64,000 nt of DNA from Paramecium octaurelia (GCA_905182995.1 CAJJDP010000069.1:386612-450611); one strand, 5' to 3'; positions 25,258-38,945 are shown, numbered from the stretch's first letter. Notes: generated from the letters alone by a model not told the origin. Program-made: numbers and translations.

Positions 25258-26350
25258 TAATTTTAATTCCGTATTCAATTTTCTTTTTAATTACTTTCCC
25301 ATTTATCTCTTTTTTAATAGCACAACAAATCTTGAGAATTTAATTTATAAAAATATATCCAATAGGTGTCTTGCTTTTTGCATTTGCCTCATGTTTTTCA
25401 CAAATATTCGATCAGCATAAATCAGAATCTAATAAGGGCTGGAACTTTCTATTTCTTCTTGGATTCAATCAGATCCACAACAATATTGTGAAGATTTTTA
25501 GGTTTCTAGCCAAGGAATCTGATAAATATCTAAAAGTCCAATTCAATTGGCATTTTACTGGCTACCCAATTTATTTTGGTTCTAATCTATCAATCATTTT
25601 TTCCAATTTTCCTTCATCAATATTTGTTCCTCTTAAGTACGCATACTATCTCCATAGGTCAAAGGTTCTGATAATTTAGATTGATGCTTTATTAGGAACA
25701 CTACTGATTTTACTTGCTTATCTCACGTAACCAGTTAGATGTTATCATAAAATTTGAAAATGCTTTAAACTATGTTTGACTTAAAACTTTAATCCACATA
25801 TCCAATTATTACATATTCAGATTCTTTTCTATTTATCATAATTCTTCAATGAAATCATTAGTATATAGGGCGAAAGGTTTGAAGTTAGATTGGGGAGCCC
25901 TTTATGATTCCATTTAAATTTATTTGATTCTATATTGATGGCCTTAGAAATGCCTATTCTGATATAATTACTTGAGTTTTAAAATTATTCGACCTCAGCT
26001 CGAGATTCTATAACAGTATGGATGTTTTATTAGCATCATTGATATTCCCAATTCTTAATTTATTTTTTCCTTAATTTAAATATTATTAGGATGTTTTTTC
26101 TATACTGCTAGCAAGATGTTCTCGAACCAATAAAGGTCTTAGTCAAGTATTTTCATCTTAAATTATGAAAATAATTAATAGACCCTCTAATTTCCAATGT
26201 TAAGGTTTAAACAGGGTGGAGTTTGGTTTTAAAGATTAATCCATTCAAAAGAATATTTTTATTCTATCCTTTCTGAAATTATTTGATGAAATAAAACATA
26301 ACCCCCTACAAACAACAATCAAAAATTTTAGTCAAGGAGCAAATTTCTAA
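25215..26350 (-). pseudogene. Decayed gene, family unknown
   Basis: Reverse-strand pieces read as protein but in different frames: RPLLVREHLASSIEKTSQQY... to VIISEQAFLRPSIQNQINL (about 26130-25860), then SKLSEPLTYGDSMRT, GKLEKMIDRLEPKQIGQPVK...FRYLSDSLARNLK, VVDLIESKKKQKVPALIRF, and KHEANAKSKTPIGYIFINQ...ISDEEQLDQLI (about 25400-25215). In-frame TGAs and frame changes separate them. Short introns could join some; others look like real breaks. No family recognised. Confidence 0.4.
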
Positions 26351-26700
26351 TTATTAGTATATGGTAAATAAGATTGAATTTAATCCAAAATTAAGTCAGG
26401 CAAACTTTAAACGATACAAATTTGTTATCTTTACAAAATTCCTCTTTGAAATGCTATCAATTCTAAATGTTGAAGATATCTTAATAATTATAATCATCTC
26501 ACTTATTGAATAAAATAATACAATAAATTTGAAGTACCATGATTTATTTTTGATCTAACAAGACAAATAGATTTAATAATTAATGAAATTGATGGAAAAA
26601 TTTCTAAATAATTATACAAGCACTATTAAATTTAAAAATTTTGTAATTCTATTAAAATAAAATTAAAGTGGAATTTATTGGCATTGAAAAACCATTAATA
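26351..26700. other. Intergenic, no gene seen
   Basis: AT-rich leader upstream of the two-domain ADP-ribosyltransferase gene. No motif can be named. Confidence 0.5.
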
Positions 26701-28995
26701 ATGTAATAGATAGAGATTAACTACAATATTAACTAATTTGAGAACTAGATCAACTAGAAAAGAATAAAGGAAATAATTAATAATTACATTAATTCACCTT
26801 ATGGGGCTTTAAAAATTTTTCCAACTAAATTCAATGGAGGTTAATGTGTGGTAATGGTTTCTGATACAACATTCAATCTAAAAAATTCAATTGTTTTTTG
26901 TAAGAAAACAAAATATGGCCAGATTGATTATTTTATGTAAGATGGTTGGCTAATACTAGTTGATTCTAGTGTTTCACAATTAGAATATTATGTAAAGTAA
27001 AATTTTGAATACCTAAACGCCTTAGAATCTTTAACCTTATCTTTTTGTAAGAAAGTTGATAAATAAGTGGATTACAGTCATTAGATTGAAGAAACAAGTT
27101 TTAAATTCTTATTAATTAACCAAAAGTTACAAAAAGGCTTTTATGAATCAGAAGTAAATTTAGATGATGAAATAGGAAAGCTGATTGGATAAACAAGCTT
27201 AAGATAATTAAAAATGGATGTGTAAGTAAAGTCAAACGAAAAAAAGAGACAAACAGGAAAGGAATTCACTCTCTTTGAGAAATTAATTTATTACTATACA
27301 ACAGATGCTTTATATCGTTAATTAAATGGATTATTTGCTGAATCAAGTTATGAAAGTATAGAACAAATAATGTGTACACTGTTTGACGGTTATTCCAAAC
27401 TGTAGTAAAAATAATTAGCTTAAAATACATTATTCAGAGGGATAAATATTTGGGATGAGAAAATCTTCAATGAAATCATGGATTAATTAAAATAATGTGA
27501 AAAAGATAAAACATCTATCTTTTGGAACGCTTTAACAAGTACAACAATTTAAAAAAGATGTGCTGAAAATTTTATGGGGAATAAGTAGGGCATTTTATTT
27601 GAAATAACATTAAGTAAAATAAATCCTCATCCGTATTTTATATTAGAATCATATCACTCAAGATATTCTAATGAAAAGGAAGTTCTTTTATTTCCTCAAT
27701 TTTAATTTAAAATTGTAGAAATTAAAACTCAAGGTAGGAACTATTATTGTAGAATCTAACAAATTGACAATAATCTTTCAATGGCTTTGAATAGCAGTTA
27801 GAGAGAGAAATATTGGTAGGAAAGGATTAATAATGAACTTAAACCAAAATTGCACACCCTTGCTTCGTTTTAACAAATTAGAATTAATGAAATGCTTTCA
27901 ATACAAGTAAAATAACAAATTTCTTAAGCAGATTAACAATTTACCTTCAAGCAGAATTCATCAAATTATTTTTAAAGTTTAGTGTCTTAGCTTTAAAAGT
28001 TTTGTGATAATTAGGAAGTCCATATAAATTATCTTAGTAAACTTTTATCACTAATTACAACTTAGATCGATTTTAATGATGCTTTAAATAAAGAATATTT
28101 ATAAGAGTCAAAGATATTAATTAAAAAATGTTCAGAACGTTTGATTAATGAATTTATACTATTAGTTAAAAAGATATATAACCTTGAAAACTTTAAGAAC
28201 GATATATAAAAATTAGTGTAAAATCGCATTGAATAGGTTGAGATACAGAGCAAGTAGAACTAAGATAAAAGGGATTTGAATGAGGAATTGCTTTAAAGGT
28301 AACAGTTTTAAACACTTACTCCCAGTCCTTAATAAGAATAAAAATATAAAAGGAGGATTGGGATTTGCTTTGATTCTCTCGATGATTCGAATGATAATTA
28401 TGAATATTTTGATAAATGTTTAAGCCTATCTAATAAAGACCTAAAGTCAAGTGGAATAAGGTATAGTAACATCTTTAATCCGGAATACAATAAAAGATGG
28501 AATAAATATCAAACAAAAGCATAGAGAGGACCCCCATATCATAGATATGATTATAAATATCCAACAGAATGTTTTGGAGTTGGATTAGATGTAAGAGTAT
28601 ACGGATAAAATTAAGATTGGCTTAAAAAAGATGGCAATCCAAATGAATGGAGAATTCTGTTTCATGGCACAAAATCTGATAATGTCAGTTAAATAGTGAA
28701 AAATGGTTTTCAACCTGGACGTTTTTAGTTTTATAGAAATGACATATGCCAAGATGAATTTGGACAGACAACTAAAGTTGATGTAGGAATTTATTTTGCA
28801 GATTCAATAGAATCGGCATTGGTCTATGCCCCATATGAGAGAATTTGGGATAAAACTTATGCTGTTATTATTATGGTAAGAGCTAATCCTAGAAAAATAA
28901 GACAATCCTAATCTATGCGAAGGGAAGGCTATTTTTTAGTTAACGATTCGGAAGATATAAGGCCTTATAGAATTCTATTACACGAGAAATAATGA
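26701..28995 (+). CDS. Dual ADP-ribosyltransferase: ARTC-like (R-S-E) plus PARP-like (H-Y) domain
   Basis: 764 residues in one uninterrupted exon (2,295 bases), ATG at 26701, TGA at 28993. Domain 1, about residues 170-340, has the arginine-type transferase layout: Arg246 in TLFRG, Ser280 in LTSTT, and the ExE motif Glu325/Glu327 in SNEKEVLLF; these classically bind NAD and modify arginine. Residues about 345-570 are a long Gln/Lys/Glu-rich, coiled-coil-like linker. Domain 2, about 640-764, has FHGT (His655), a conserved VKNGFQPG, and GIYFADS (Tyr698) followed by ESALVYA, the H-Y layout of PARP-like transferases. The third PARP position, near NDSEDIRPYRILL, is not a clear Glu, so domain 2 is more likely a mono-transferase or inactive. 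No signal peptide or membrane helix, so probably cytosolic. Neighbours do not suggest a pathway. Confidence 0.88.
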
Positions 28996-29699
28996 TAAAA
29001 TTTATTTTTATGTTAACAAATACAATTTCATTTCTTTAACATTCAAAACAATTTTAAAGAAGAACAAAAACTTAAAATATCTCAAAAACTAAGAAAATTG
29101 TTTCAATCTTAAAACACATCATCTTTTACTAATAACGAGTTTAGACAGATTATTATATTTTTCATAAAAAGGAGAATTTATTAAACTATCAACAATGTTC
29201 GATTATTGAGTTTGAATGAATGCTTTAAAGAAATCTTATTCATAAGTAAGGTTTGATGTTTTTATAAAAAATTCTATTAGTGATGAATCGATTGAGTATC
29301 AAAGAGAATTCTTTTTGAATGGAAAGTTGAAGTAAATTTGAAAATTGTCGTATAAACCTCATCATGTACTTTGACAGATTTGATAAGGTTTATATAATAT
29401 TTTTATTGAAAAATACAAAATATAATGTTGAGTTACATGAATATCAAATATTTAAAGTTCAAATATATATTAATCTGATTGAGATTGCTCTGTTAAATTT
29501 CTATAGGCTGCGAATACTTTTCCTTTCTTCCATTTTATAAGCATGCTGATAATATACAATAAACTACCTAAACCTTCATCTGCATAATATTGCTCAAGAC
29601 TCAGCAAAACCACATACTTATTTAAAAATTTTCACTCTTTGGAACAATTATTCTATTAATTCGAAATCAAAACCTTAATAATAATAAAATTATAGAATT
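28996..29699. other. Intergenic, no gene seen
   Basis: Seven hundred bases between two plus-strand genes. TGA is frequent in all frames; no motif recognised. Confidence 0.5.
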
Positions 29700-31723
29700 A
29701 TGTAATAAATTGGCTAGTTTCAGGTGACATTAGGAAAAGTCATCGGACAAGGAGCTAATGGATTGATTTTTTAAGCTGAAATCGATGATGGTAAAGTAGT
29801 TGCCCTCAAGGTCTCAGAAAAAATAACTCAACATGAGAAACAGATTTTGACTGCACTTAAAGGGAATAAATTTGATCATATCATTGAAGTGATTGCTTTT
29901 GAACAGAACAACAATGGAGTTTACATTTTTATGGAACTTGGACAACGCTTTGAATTATAAAGTCAATCTGATAAAAGAAGGCTTTGTTTGGAAGTATACA
30001 ATTATCAATATTATAGATGTCCAAAGGGGTTTCGGAATTACAGAAATTACGATTTTTTCATCGAGATTTAAAACCAGATAATTTTGTAATAGGAAAAGAT
30101 AATAAAATCAAATTGATAGATTTTGGAATCTCAAAAACAATTGAGTAGATAACTTAAACCCAAATGCAAGGAACATATCAATATATGGCTCCAGAAGTTA
30201 TGGCAGGCACAGACTATGATCCTTCTGTTGATATTTGGTCATTGGGAATATTGTTTTATGAAGTATTTACAAATGAACTATTTTTTGCAAAATTTGAAGG
30301 TTCTGAAATGATTCAAATTATTCAAAATATTCAGCAAATATAGATTAATTAAAAAATAAGTGCATAAAACAAATTAGAATAATGGTAAAAAGAATTATTA
30401 TAAAAAATATTGTTCAAAAATTGGATAAAAAATTACAGTTGGTTAAATCTATAGAAAGAATAAGTATAGAAGAAGTTATTCAAATGCTTGAAAAAATTGA
30501 AGAACCAATTATTGAAGAATAACCTGAATTAAAACAAGATAAATAACAAAATTAGATTGGTCTTAAACTCAATGACTAATCTGATCTATGCTTTAGTAAT
30601 ATTCTTCCATAATTAATTTCAAACATTATGAGATTAGTATAATATATTCATAAATTTGCAACTTTATTAGACTTATGATCCACAAGATTAAATTATTGCT
30701 TACTAATATTTACTATTCTCTATTAATCTGTATTAAAGAGGAGGAAAAAAAGAATGGCTAATTAATTTAATCATATCAAATTTAAATATCCAATTAATTA
30801 AACCCTTATATAGAGCTCTATTTGTATCTATAACCTAAATTCAAAGAAGCTTATTAACAACGTATTCATTATTTAAAAGCAGCATTTTTAACTGTATCTT
30901 TTATTTTGAGCGTAATTCATAAATTCATCAGAACCTTTCTAATCGTTCTTAGCAATTTAGTTATAATATTTCTTATAAGATGTTCTTTGCCTCATTAGGT
31001 ATTAAAAAAACTTATTATGCTTCTACTAAAAAGTTTGAAAAATGTTGTTAAACCCTAACCTCTACCTTAAATACCTGAGCATCCTGCAGAAACTGTCCTA
31101 CCTCGAGAACCTGAACATCCTGCACCGTGTGAGCAACCTGGTCATCCTAAAGAATACCCTATTGCTCTATTAATTGGAGAAGCTCGTGTTGGTAAAACAT
31201 CATTTTATAATAAAATTAATGATTCAGAAATCTTGTAATATGAAATTATAGAGACAAGTCTTTTGATTTAAAAAAAGATTTAGAATATAGAGAGAAACAA
31301 ATACAAGAATTTCAAAGTATATTTGATAGTAAACCAAATAGAGTGGCTACATTATTATTTGTTGTAAAATTTGAAAGAACTGATTTAATGAAAAGATCTA
31401 TATTGAATATTTATCCTTACTTTAAAAAATTTTAGAGTTAAATAAGCCTAGTTGTGACTCATTTGGATTTAAGTGATGATTAGGAACAAGATAAAATTGA
31501 CCTATTAAGAGCTTTAAGAATATTTAAAGCAAAGTCAATTTTATTTGTTGGTAAGGAAACATCCAAAGAAGAATTAATAGCTTAAATAAGAGCTTCAAAT
31601 TGTTTAATTCCTATTGAAGAAGGCTATTAATTTGATTTATCTGATACAATATTTCAAAAGTCTATAGAGAGTGATGGATATGAATGGATGAATATTGTAT
31701 AACAGATGACTGTAAGATTTTGA
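29700..31723 (+). CDS. Protein kinase fused to a P-loop GTPase-like domain
   Basis: About 640 residues. Kinase, residues about 8-260: IGQGANG loop, catalytic Lys37 in VALKV, HRDLKPDN at 113-120, DFG at 133-135, and APE; all key residues are present, so it should be active on Ser/Thr. A helical middle region follows, then a Pro/Glu-rich hinge (PLPQIPEHPAETVLPREPEH). The C-terminal domain has a Walker A (GEARVGKTS) and a base-recognition-like VVTHLD, as in AIG1/septin-type GTPases; no clear DxxG was found. Introns: 23 nt (29994-30016), 17 nt (30438-30454), 34 nt (30637-30670) and 17 nt (31235-31251), each restoring the frame. A +1 change near 31003, at a run of seven A, is unexplained: indel or missed intron. 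Possibly a signalling protein coupling GTP binding to phosphorylation. Confidence 0.82.
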
Positions 31724-31830
31724 GTTTTATCTGATATATATTTGGTTCATGCTTCTAAGTTATTATTTTATATTTTTTAATGTGTTCGTTTATATTTAAT
31801 CTGATATTTATTGACTATTTTTATAAGTTT

Positions 31831-32908
31831 ATGCTTAATGAGAATGGCAATAAATTTGATAAATAGAGTTCAACTTTTAACCTCCATAGAACGAGTTGAT
31901 AAAATTTCACTCAAATTAACAAGAATATCTACAAGATTTAGACTTTTTTTAAACTAATTGAGGATGATAATGCTTAGACTTCCTAAGATATCCATTTTGT
32001 AATCTTAATATAGATTCTTTATATTTAAGTATGTCCCTTTCTAATTAACAAACCTTAGGGTTTATTTAATTTATTTCTTTCCAATTTATTCAAATTTACA
32101 ACTTATATAGGTTATGCTACTCCTTTTTGGATAAAATTATATTAAATATCGACACTTAAAGGATGGTGAATAACAAATCAAAAAATATTCAATTAACAGA
32201 TCTTTCAATTCTAATTCATTGTCTGCATATAATTAAAATAAACAAATTCTGATATAACCTTTAACAGGAATATTAAGTGTGGTCCTTAAACCTTATCAAT
32301 ATCAATAATCATTACAATTTATTCTTAATTAACAGTTGAATCAAGAATGAAGTTCATTCTATTAGGTATTCTACAATAATGAAGTATGGGGCAGCCATTG
32401 CCAGTACCAACATTCTCTACTGAAGTATCGTGTCTAAAAATAATAAAAATGGTTTGTTCATATATAATGGAGGTGTGTTGAGCAAGAGAGATTTAATTGA
32501 TACAGCAATCGCCAAATTTAAGACCTGTTGTAATCTTAGATTTTTTGAGATATAACTCCCATTTTTTGTAAAACCAGCCTTTAGAATCATACTTTTTGTT
32601 GGTTTGAAATGCTTGGGAGTTAGAAAATCAACAAAGCCTTAGAATCTAGCATAAAAATGTATGGTAACATTAATGTTGATGATTTGCAACCTTATTTATA
32701 TAACATCATATTTGATGATTTGAAGAAAACCCTTATGTATGAAAATTTACATCCCCATGATCATTTGATAAATTTTGGAAGCGGATTATAAGTTTTAAAA
32801 CTTAAAAATAGTGCACCTCCATTTCATCTTTGCCATCCTCACATGACTAAACTAGAGATAACTTTTATTGATATCTAACTATTTGAATTATTGAATTTTA
32901 TAATTTGA
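31831..32908 (+). pseudogene. Probable decayed coding region
   Basis: Several plus-strand frames are open and partly protein-like: FKLIEDDNAQTSQDIHF...YATPFWIKLYQ (about 31910-32165), RHLKDGEQQIKKYSINRS...LTGILSVVLKPYQYQQ (32140-32350), and CWFEMLGSQKINKALESS...YLYNIIFDDLKKTL...FGSGLQVLKLKN (32590-32900). They do not join into one frame with plausible introns. A single 170-codon frame also spans 31838-32350 but reads less well. No family recognised; could be a gene carrying unexcised IESs. Confidence 0.3.
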
Positions 32909-33920
32909 TAATGCATATTAGGTGTTTAGATGTTAGTGTTACTAATTATTAGAGACATGGATAACACCAATTTAAATTTATTCTCCAAATAAATACAATT
33001 TCTTAAAATTACTTCATATGTGGTTTTGTTGATTAATATGTGTATAAATTGTGATAAGCCAACTAGATAATATGAAGTTACAATTCATCTTTTGGTAGAA
33101 ACAAAAAATTCATTAACAGACCTGCATTTTCCCATTATGAAATTTTCATTGAAAAGGAACATCATTTAAAGTATCCCAGCTCTTTGAGACACATTCAATT
33201 CAAAGATTACTTGTTGAGATGCTCCATCCATAGAATCCTACTTTCCAAATGGAATTATTAAAAAAGACATCGGTTGTTTTTTCAAAGGTAACAAGAATCA
33301 AGGCTAAATATCTTTGAATTTCAATACAAATTGCTAAATCGAAAAAAGCTGAATATCCTCCTCAAAAAATACTTTCTTTTTGGCCTGATTTTTAAAGAAC
33401 TATCATATTTTATTTTTCTGCTTTAAAATTACTTACGATGGTTGTCCACAAAACAAAAATTGTCATAACAGTTAATTGAAGAATCTTCTTGAATTCCTTT
33501 ATTATTTAGGCATAGAAGATTATGATTATGTTTGATATAGAATTGTAGAAAAAGTATAAATATTTAGTTTAAATTCAAAAAACATAGTTTAGTAGGATTA
33601 TCGCTAAAACCACAATAAAAAACAGAAATTTTAGTAACATATAAATATCTAAAAGAAAATTCGTAGCTTATCCTCTAAATTTTTGTCATACACAATTTAT
33701 TTATGTCTTAAGAAGGATATTTTTTATATTCTGGACAAATTGTGTCCTACAATTATGATTTTTGGCTTAAGAAATTTATCACTCTTCTTAGTTATTATAA
33801 ATTCATTTATATTATTATAATATACTCTTTAGAAATGAGAATATTTTTCAAACAAAAATAGTTAATTTAATCCTTATATTAAATTATGATATGATATTCA
33901 ATAATTCTTTAACAAATAAT
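32909..33920. other. Intergenic, no gene seen
   Basis: AT-rich DNA between the decayed region and the 3' end of the Cys-rich membrane gene. No supported gene. Confidence 0.45.
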
Positions 33921-36900
33921 TCAATTGATTTGCTCAAATCCTAATATTTTATTAATTTGGAATTTGATAAGAACTTTATTTTTCTTTGTTCTAAAATATT
34001 CCTAAAGATCTCTGTGGAGTTTAATTCCAAATTTAATAAGAGGTCCTAATAAGCCAAGAATCAAAACTCCAATTTAACCAAAGCCTAACAAAATTTAGAA
34101 ATCAGTTGTCAAATAATTTGAAAAATCAGAACAATACATTAAACTTGTAAATGTAAAAAGCATTACTGGGGCTTCCATCCAAATTATGCCAATTAATTCT
34201 ATCTTTGGGATATTTTCTTATATAATGAATAAGAATCCAATATAAGAGAAAATCAAAATGGTTATCGTCGAGCATTAAAAGATGTCGTTTTCTTATAAAT
34301 TAATTAATATCAAGATGAATAACAGTTTTTTTAATAAACATACACCATCATGTTATTCATTTCTCAATTCAGAAATATCAGGAGATTTATCTAATCCTTT
34401 GAAATGCAAACATAAGAACAAAGTAAACAAACTCAAAATTCCAAAACTAATAAAGTAAGAGATTATTGATCTATATCCTGACTAATTGTTCGACGTCACA
34501 AATAAAATAACTTTAAAAAGCAAATCCCAGGCGTTTGCGTAGCAGATTTGCCTCAATCCTTTCATATTATATAGGTTTCTTAGATTGATGAATTTTTTAT
34601 TAAATTTATATAATTTAATTCCTATGATCTCTAAAATTTTGGATTTACTAGAACTAATAAAATATATAAATTTAGAATTAAAACAATATTTGTTAAAGAA
34701 TCTTCTATAGAAATATAAAAAGATATACAGCAAAACAATTAAGCTGATTTATGAAAACTAGCTCTAAATATTTACTAATAGATCAGCATTAATTTAATAC
34801 TCTTATAATTTGCCTATGCTTTTAATAAAGTTATCTTCAATTATCGTTTGAAAAACATCCCTTATTTTAAAGGTTATCAGAATTGGATTAATTGATACAA
34901 TATCAGATGAGCGTAAATATATTTAGAGATTTTAAGGGTAAGCAACATTTATGAATTTTAAATATGATTAAAATTATAAAATGTCAAAAATTTCTAAGCA
35001 TTATGATAGATTTCCAGAAAATAACATTAGTACACTTAAGGCTCCTAAGCCTATCATTAATGCATTACCAAGGGCTTAAAATTTATTCGCAACATTAATT
35101 TAGTCCTAATTTAAAAATTTAGGTTGTTCAAGTAAAATTGTCTGAGTTGAGATATTTACTGTCATATTATTGCTATCAATTAATAATGAGTTGATTGAGA
35201 TAGTAAAATTTGGTTAAATTGAAATCTTATTAAAAAATAAGATATCAAATTCATATTCAGCCATAACAAACTAGGTTTCATCAACATCCACTATTGGATT
35301 TATAGTTATTATATATTGATCTTAATTTAAATTGATTACTTATGATAAAATTGATTCAGTAAAATTGGATTTAGAACTCTATTTAACTTGATTAGAAAAT
35401 TACATTAATACAAATTAATGTTCTTCTGTTTGATTCAAATAATTCAAGTAACATTTAGTTTTTAAATAGCATGAACTTGGTTATTCTAAATTACAAATCC
35501 AAAGTTCCTCTATATCACAACTACTTGAACAACCATCATAATTTTCTAGATTTCCATCATCACACTACTCTGAATTTTATAGTTTTCCATTTCCGCATGA
35601 TTATGTTTTATTTGATTATTCTAAATCATCAATTTCTTAAGCAATGATTACTTTTTTGCATCCCTCAACGAGTAAATCATATCCTTCCTCGCATTCTTAA
35701 CAAATACCTTACAAACATTTAGAACAATTAAATTCACATTGAAACATACATTAATAGCAACCATCATATGGAATATCATTAAAATCTTCACATTCTTCTA
35801 ATCCTTATACAATGATTCCATCGCCGCATATTGGTTTACATAAATTATTCTCATCCATTTCGAAATTTTCAAAACATAAAAAACAAAGGTTAGAAGTAGA
35901 ACATTAGAAACAGTTTTGATCGCATATAAATTTACAATCATAACATCCATCATTAGGATTATAGTTTCCATCGTCACATTATTCTTTTGAAGAAATCGCT
36001 AGCAAACCATCTCCGCAGATTTAATAACATTTATTATCAATAATTTACCATCCATCAATACATACATAGCATTGTTATTCTATACATTCTTTGCATTCTA
36101 ATTAGCAACTTGTCTAGCATTTATAACATCCATCAAATTATATATTATTCTAATCATCACAAAATTCATATTGCACTGTAATTCCATCCTCGCATTTAGG
36201 AATGCATTCTTTCTTATTCCAAGATAACTTATAAAAGTTTTCACATTCCAGACAAATATCCATTAGACTAAGTAAACAATTTTATATTAATTTTGTTTCA
36301 CATTGAAGATAATAATATTCGAATATCTCATGTGTTTACAAATTACAATCAAAATTAGAGATTGGTAAAGGATTAGCAAATTAATCATTTAATAAATTTT
36401 GATAATAATTGCCATAATCTAAAAAGTTAGAAATCTAAATTGAGAATTTGTTTTATGATTTTTAATCTTAAACTTCATTTGTTTCTTTGCATGTTTGATC
36501 AATTAACATATAATTTGACTGGCATTATAAGCATTAGCCAAATTTACATTATTTACAAAATAATGGGCAAGAAAATTTGCATTAAAAACAACCATCATGT
36601 TCTTATTAATTCCCATCATCACATTCTTCATTATCTATAATTATTTAGTCTCCGCATAAAGGAAAGCATGTTTATTATAAAATATCATATTCCCATTCTT
36701 CTTAACACTCAACACAATTACCCCTAATACAATTATTACAACCATGAACACAATCTTCTAGAAAACAATTTTGTTAACCTACCCATATTTAAAAATCAGA
36801 TATTCCCCAATAATACTCATATCCAATAATTTTTATTGTAGCGAATTCACTCAAATGATCAATATCGATATTTACTGAATTTACATCATCGCCATAAGCA

Positions 36901-37444
36901 GAACCTGAGGTACAACAAATACTAGGTTTAGAAGATTCAGAACTGTATTATCCAGTAAAAACTAAACGATTATCTACTATGACCTCCAATCTTTCATTCC
37001 CCCAATTATCCAAACTAAGATAAATGGTAATTGTTACTGCCAAAATCGAAAATTAAATGACAGAGTTTGATGACAAGGCAACTAAATATTTTTGATAATA
37101 GTTGTAGCAGTATAAAAAGAATTACACCCACCAAATATCTAGGTAGTTCCGCAAATATTTGTGACTCCGCTTCCGTTATAAACTATCCAATCTAAACCAT
37201 ACATTTTAATAGTTATACCATTCTTGTAAACAAAATTTCCAAAAAAATTAGTATACTCTAATGATTTAGCTTATATTGAGATATTCAATAGATTAATTAA
37301 AGTTAATCTTATCAAATTAACATAAAGTGCTGAAAAATAGATAGACTTAGTGATGAAGGTTTTCTGGTGATCAAATGATGTAATCATTTCTAATTCTATA
37401 AATTAAATAGCATTAATTAGAAATATATTTAAATTAAGATGCAT
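33921..37444 (-). CDS. Cys-rich (DUF4215-type) multi-pass membrane protein
   Basis: 1,166 residues; one 23-nt intron (37015-37037) and then an exact reading frame from ATG at 37444 (MHLNLNIFLINAIQ, signal peptide) to TGA at 33921. An N-terminal beta-rich domain (DNWGNERLEVIVDNRLVFTG) is followed by furin/EGF-like Cys repeats: CGDG...EQCDDGN..PNDGCY.CKF.C and CEDG...EFCDDQNN.QFDGCYKC, the 'Myxococcus cysteine-rich repeat' (DUF4215) signature. A membrane-proximal domain with few Cys follows, then several hydrophobic helices (for example IISYFISFGILSLFTLFLC and ILIFSYIGFLFII) to the C-terminus. Probably a cell-surface receptor- or antigen-like protein; ligand unknown. It shares architecture with the gene at 44856-51579, which points away from it. 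Confidence 0.9.
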
Positions 37445-38945
37445 TAGAAATTTTGTCCAAAATTGATCCCTCTTAGATTCCTAGTATTATTGAAATCTCC
37501 CTTATAAGAACATTTACATTTTCTATCAAGTTTAGCATAAACTATTACAACACTTAAAAAATTCTTTAAATTATTTATTATGATATAATCATGAATAATA
37601 TCAATATTTAACCCTTTCGATTCAGATCCAATTTGAAATGAATTAAATGTAATTAAAATCAAAGATCGTAAAACAAATCATAAAAGACAAGATATAACTA
37701 AATGCATCGGATTCATCAATTAGGTCATCATAATCATAATGTTACTTCGATAATTAAATAACTAATTTTAAAATATGATATCTTAATTTAAACTTTAATT
37801 GCAATCTGTATTATTCAAAATTTCATTTTCAAATTAATACTAAGAATTACTCTTATTCTCTGAAAAGGAATAAGAATCATTTACACGAATTTTAGAAACT
37901 TAGATTGCAAATTTAATTATAAGACTTATTTGTTCTCTATTTATTATCAACAAAATTTTACAATTTGTTTAGTAACATGTATTAGAAAAGGTATAATTTT
38001 AAAAGACATCGTATTTTCTTAACAGTTTGTTATTTCCCTTACTCTTTTTTATTCTTATTTTACAATATGCTCATGTGATCAAAATTCAAATAATTTTTAT
38101 TGATTTATATATATAAACATGATGTAATATTAATATAATTACAACCACTTAAGGTATTTATCAAGGCTAGATAAATATATTACCTAAAGTATATTAATCA
38201 GAAATAATACGAGTTTAATCACACTAGATTTCTATTTTTCATAAACTTTTTATAACTAATCTTATTATAAATTTACGCTAGAATCTCCCTCTTAGAAGTT
38301 AGATGAAAGTTATCACTCGATCACTTAGACAAGAAATATTATTCTGTATAACTTTTTGTAGTTAAAATAGCTAATAAATTCGATTATGCATTTTGATTAA
38401 CTTAAATATAATATATAGAAGAAATGTTCAATGCTTCAAATTAATACCATACTCTATTAGAAATAACATAATTGTACTTCCTTCAACAACATTTATAGAT
38501 TTTATTGCAAAAATAAATTGATGATGAAATTGGTTTATTATTTGAATTTGTTACATAAAATTTAGAGTATATAATAATTATTCTGTAATTGTTTAGAAGC
38601 ACATATTGAGTCTGTATTTGCCCCCCTACGCAATTTATATTAAACATATATGGATTCATATATTAAAATAATTGTTTCTATGAATTTAATAAATTGGATT
38701 AATAAACTAGATTTAGCAAATAAGAATTAATATAAAGTTAGCATAAAACTCATTGTATAAATCAATAAATTCATTCAACGACTTTATTTACAAGTTCTCA
38801 CCTATATTTTTAAATCTACTATAATCACTTATAGTTCTTAGCACAAAAAGCATGTTCAAAGGGCAATAATTTATCTCTAGATATAAGCTGACAATAGTAA
38901 ATGTGTAAAGTAACTAGGTTTTATTCAAATATCTATGATATCTTC
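37445..38945. other. Intergenic, one weak open frame
   Basis: Upstream of the Cys-rich gene, the reverse strand at about 37700-37445 reads VLRSLILITFNSFQIGSESKG...RKCKCSYKGDF but without a clear ATG; it may be an old exon or a chance frame. The rest shows no gene. Confidence 0.35.

Noticed and set aside
25371-25679. 102-codon plus-strand frame
   Set aside because: Antisense to protein-like pieces on the minus strand; hydrophobic composition typical of an antisense shadow.
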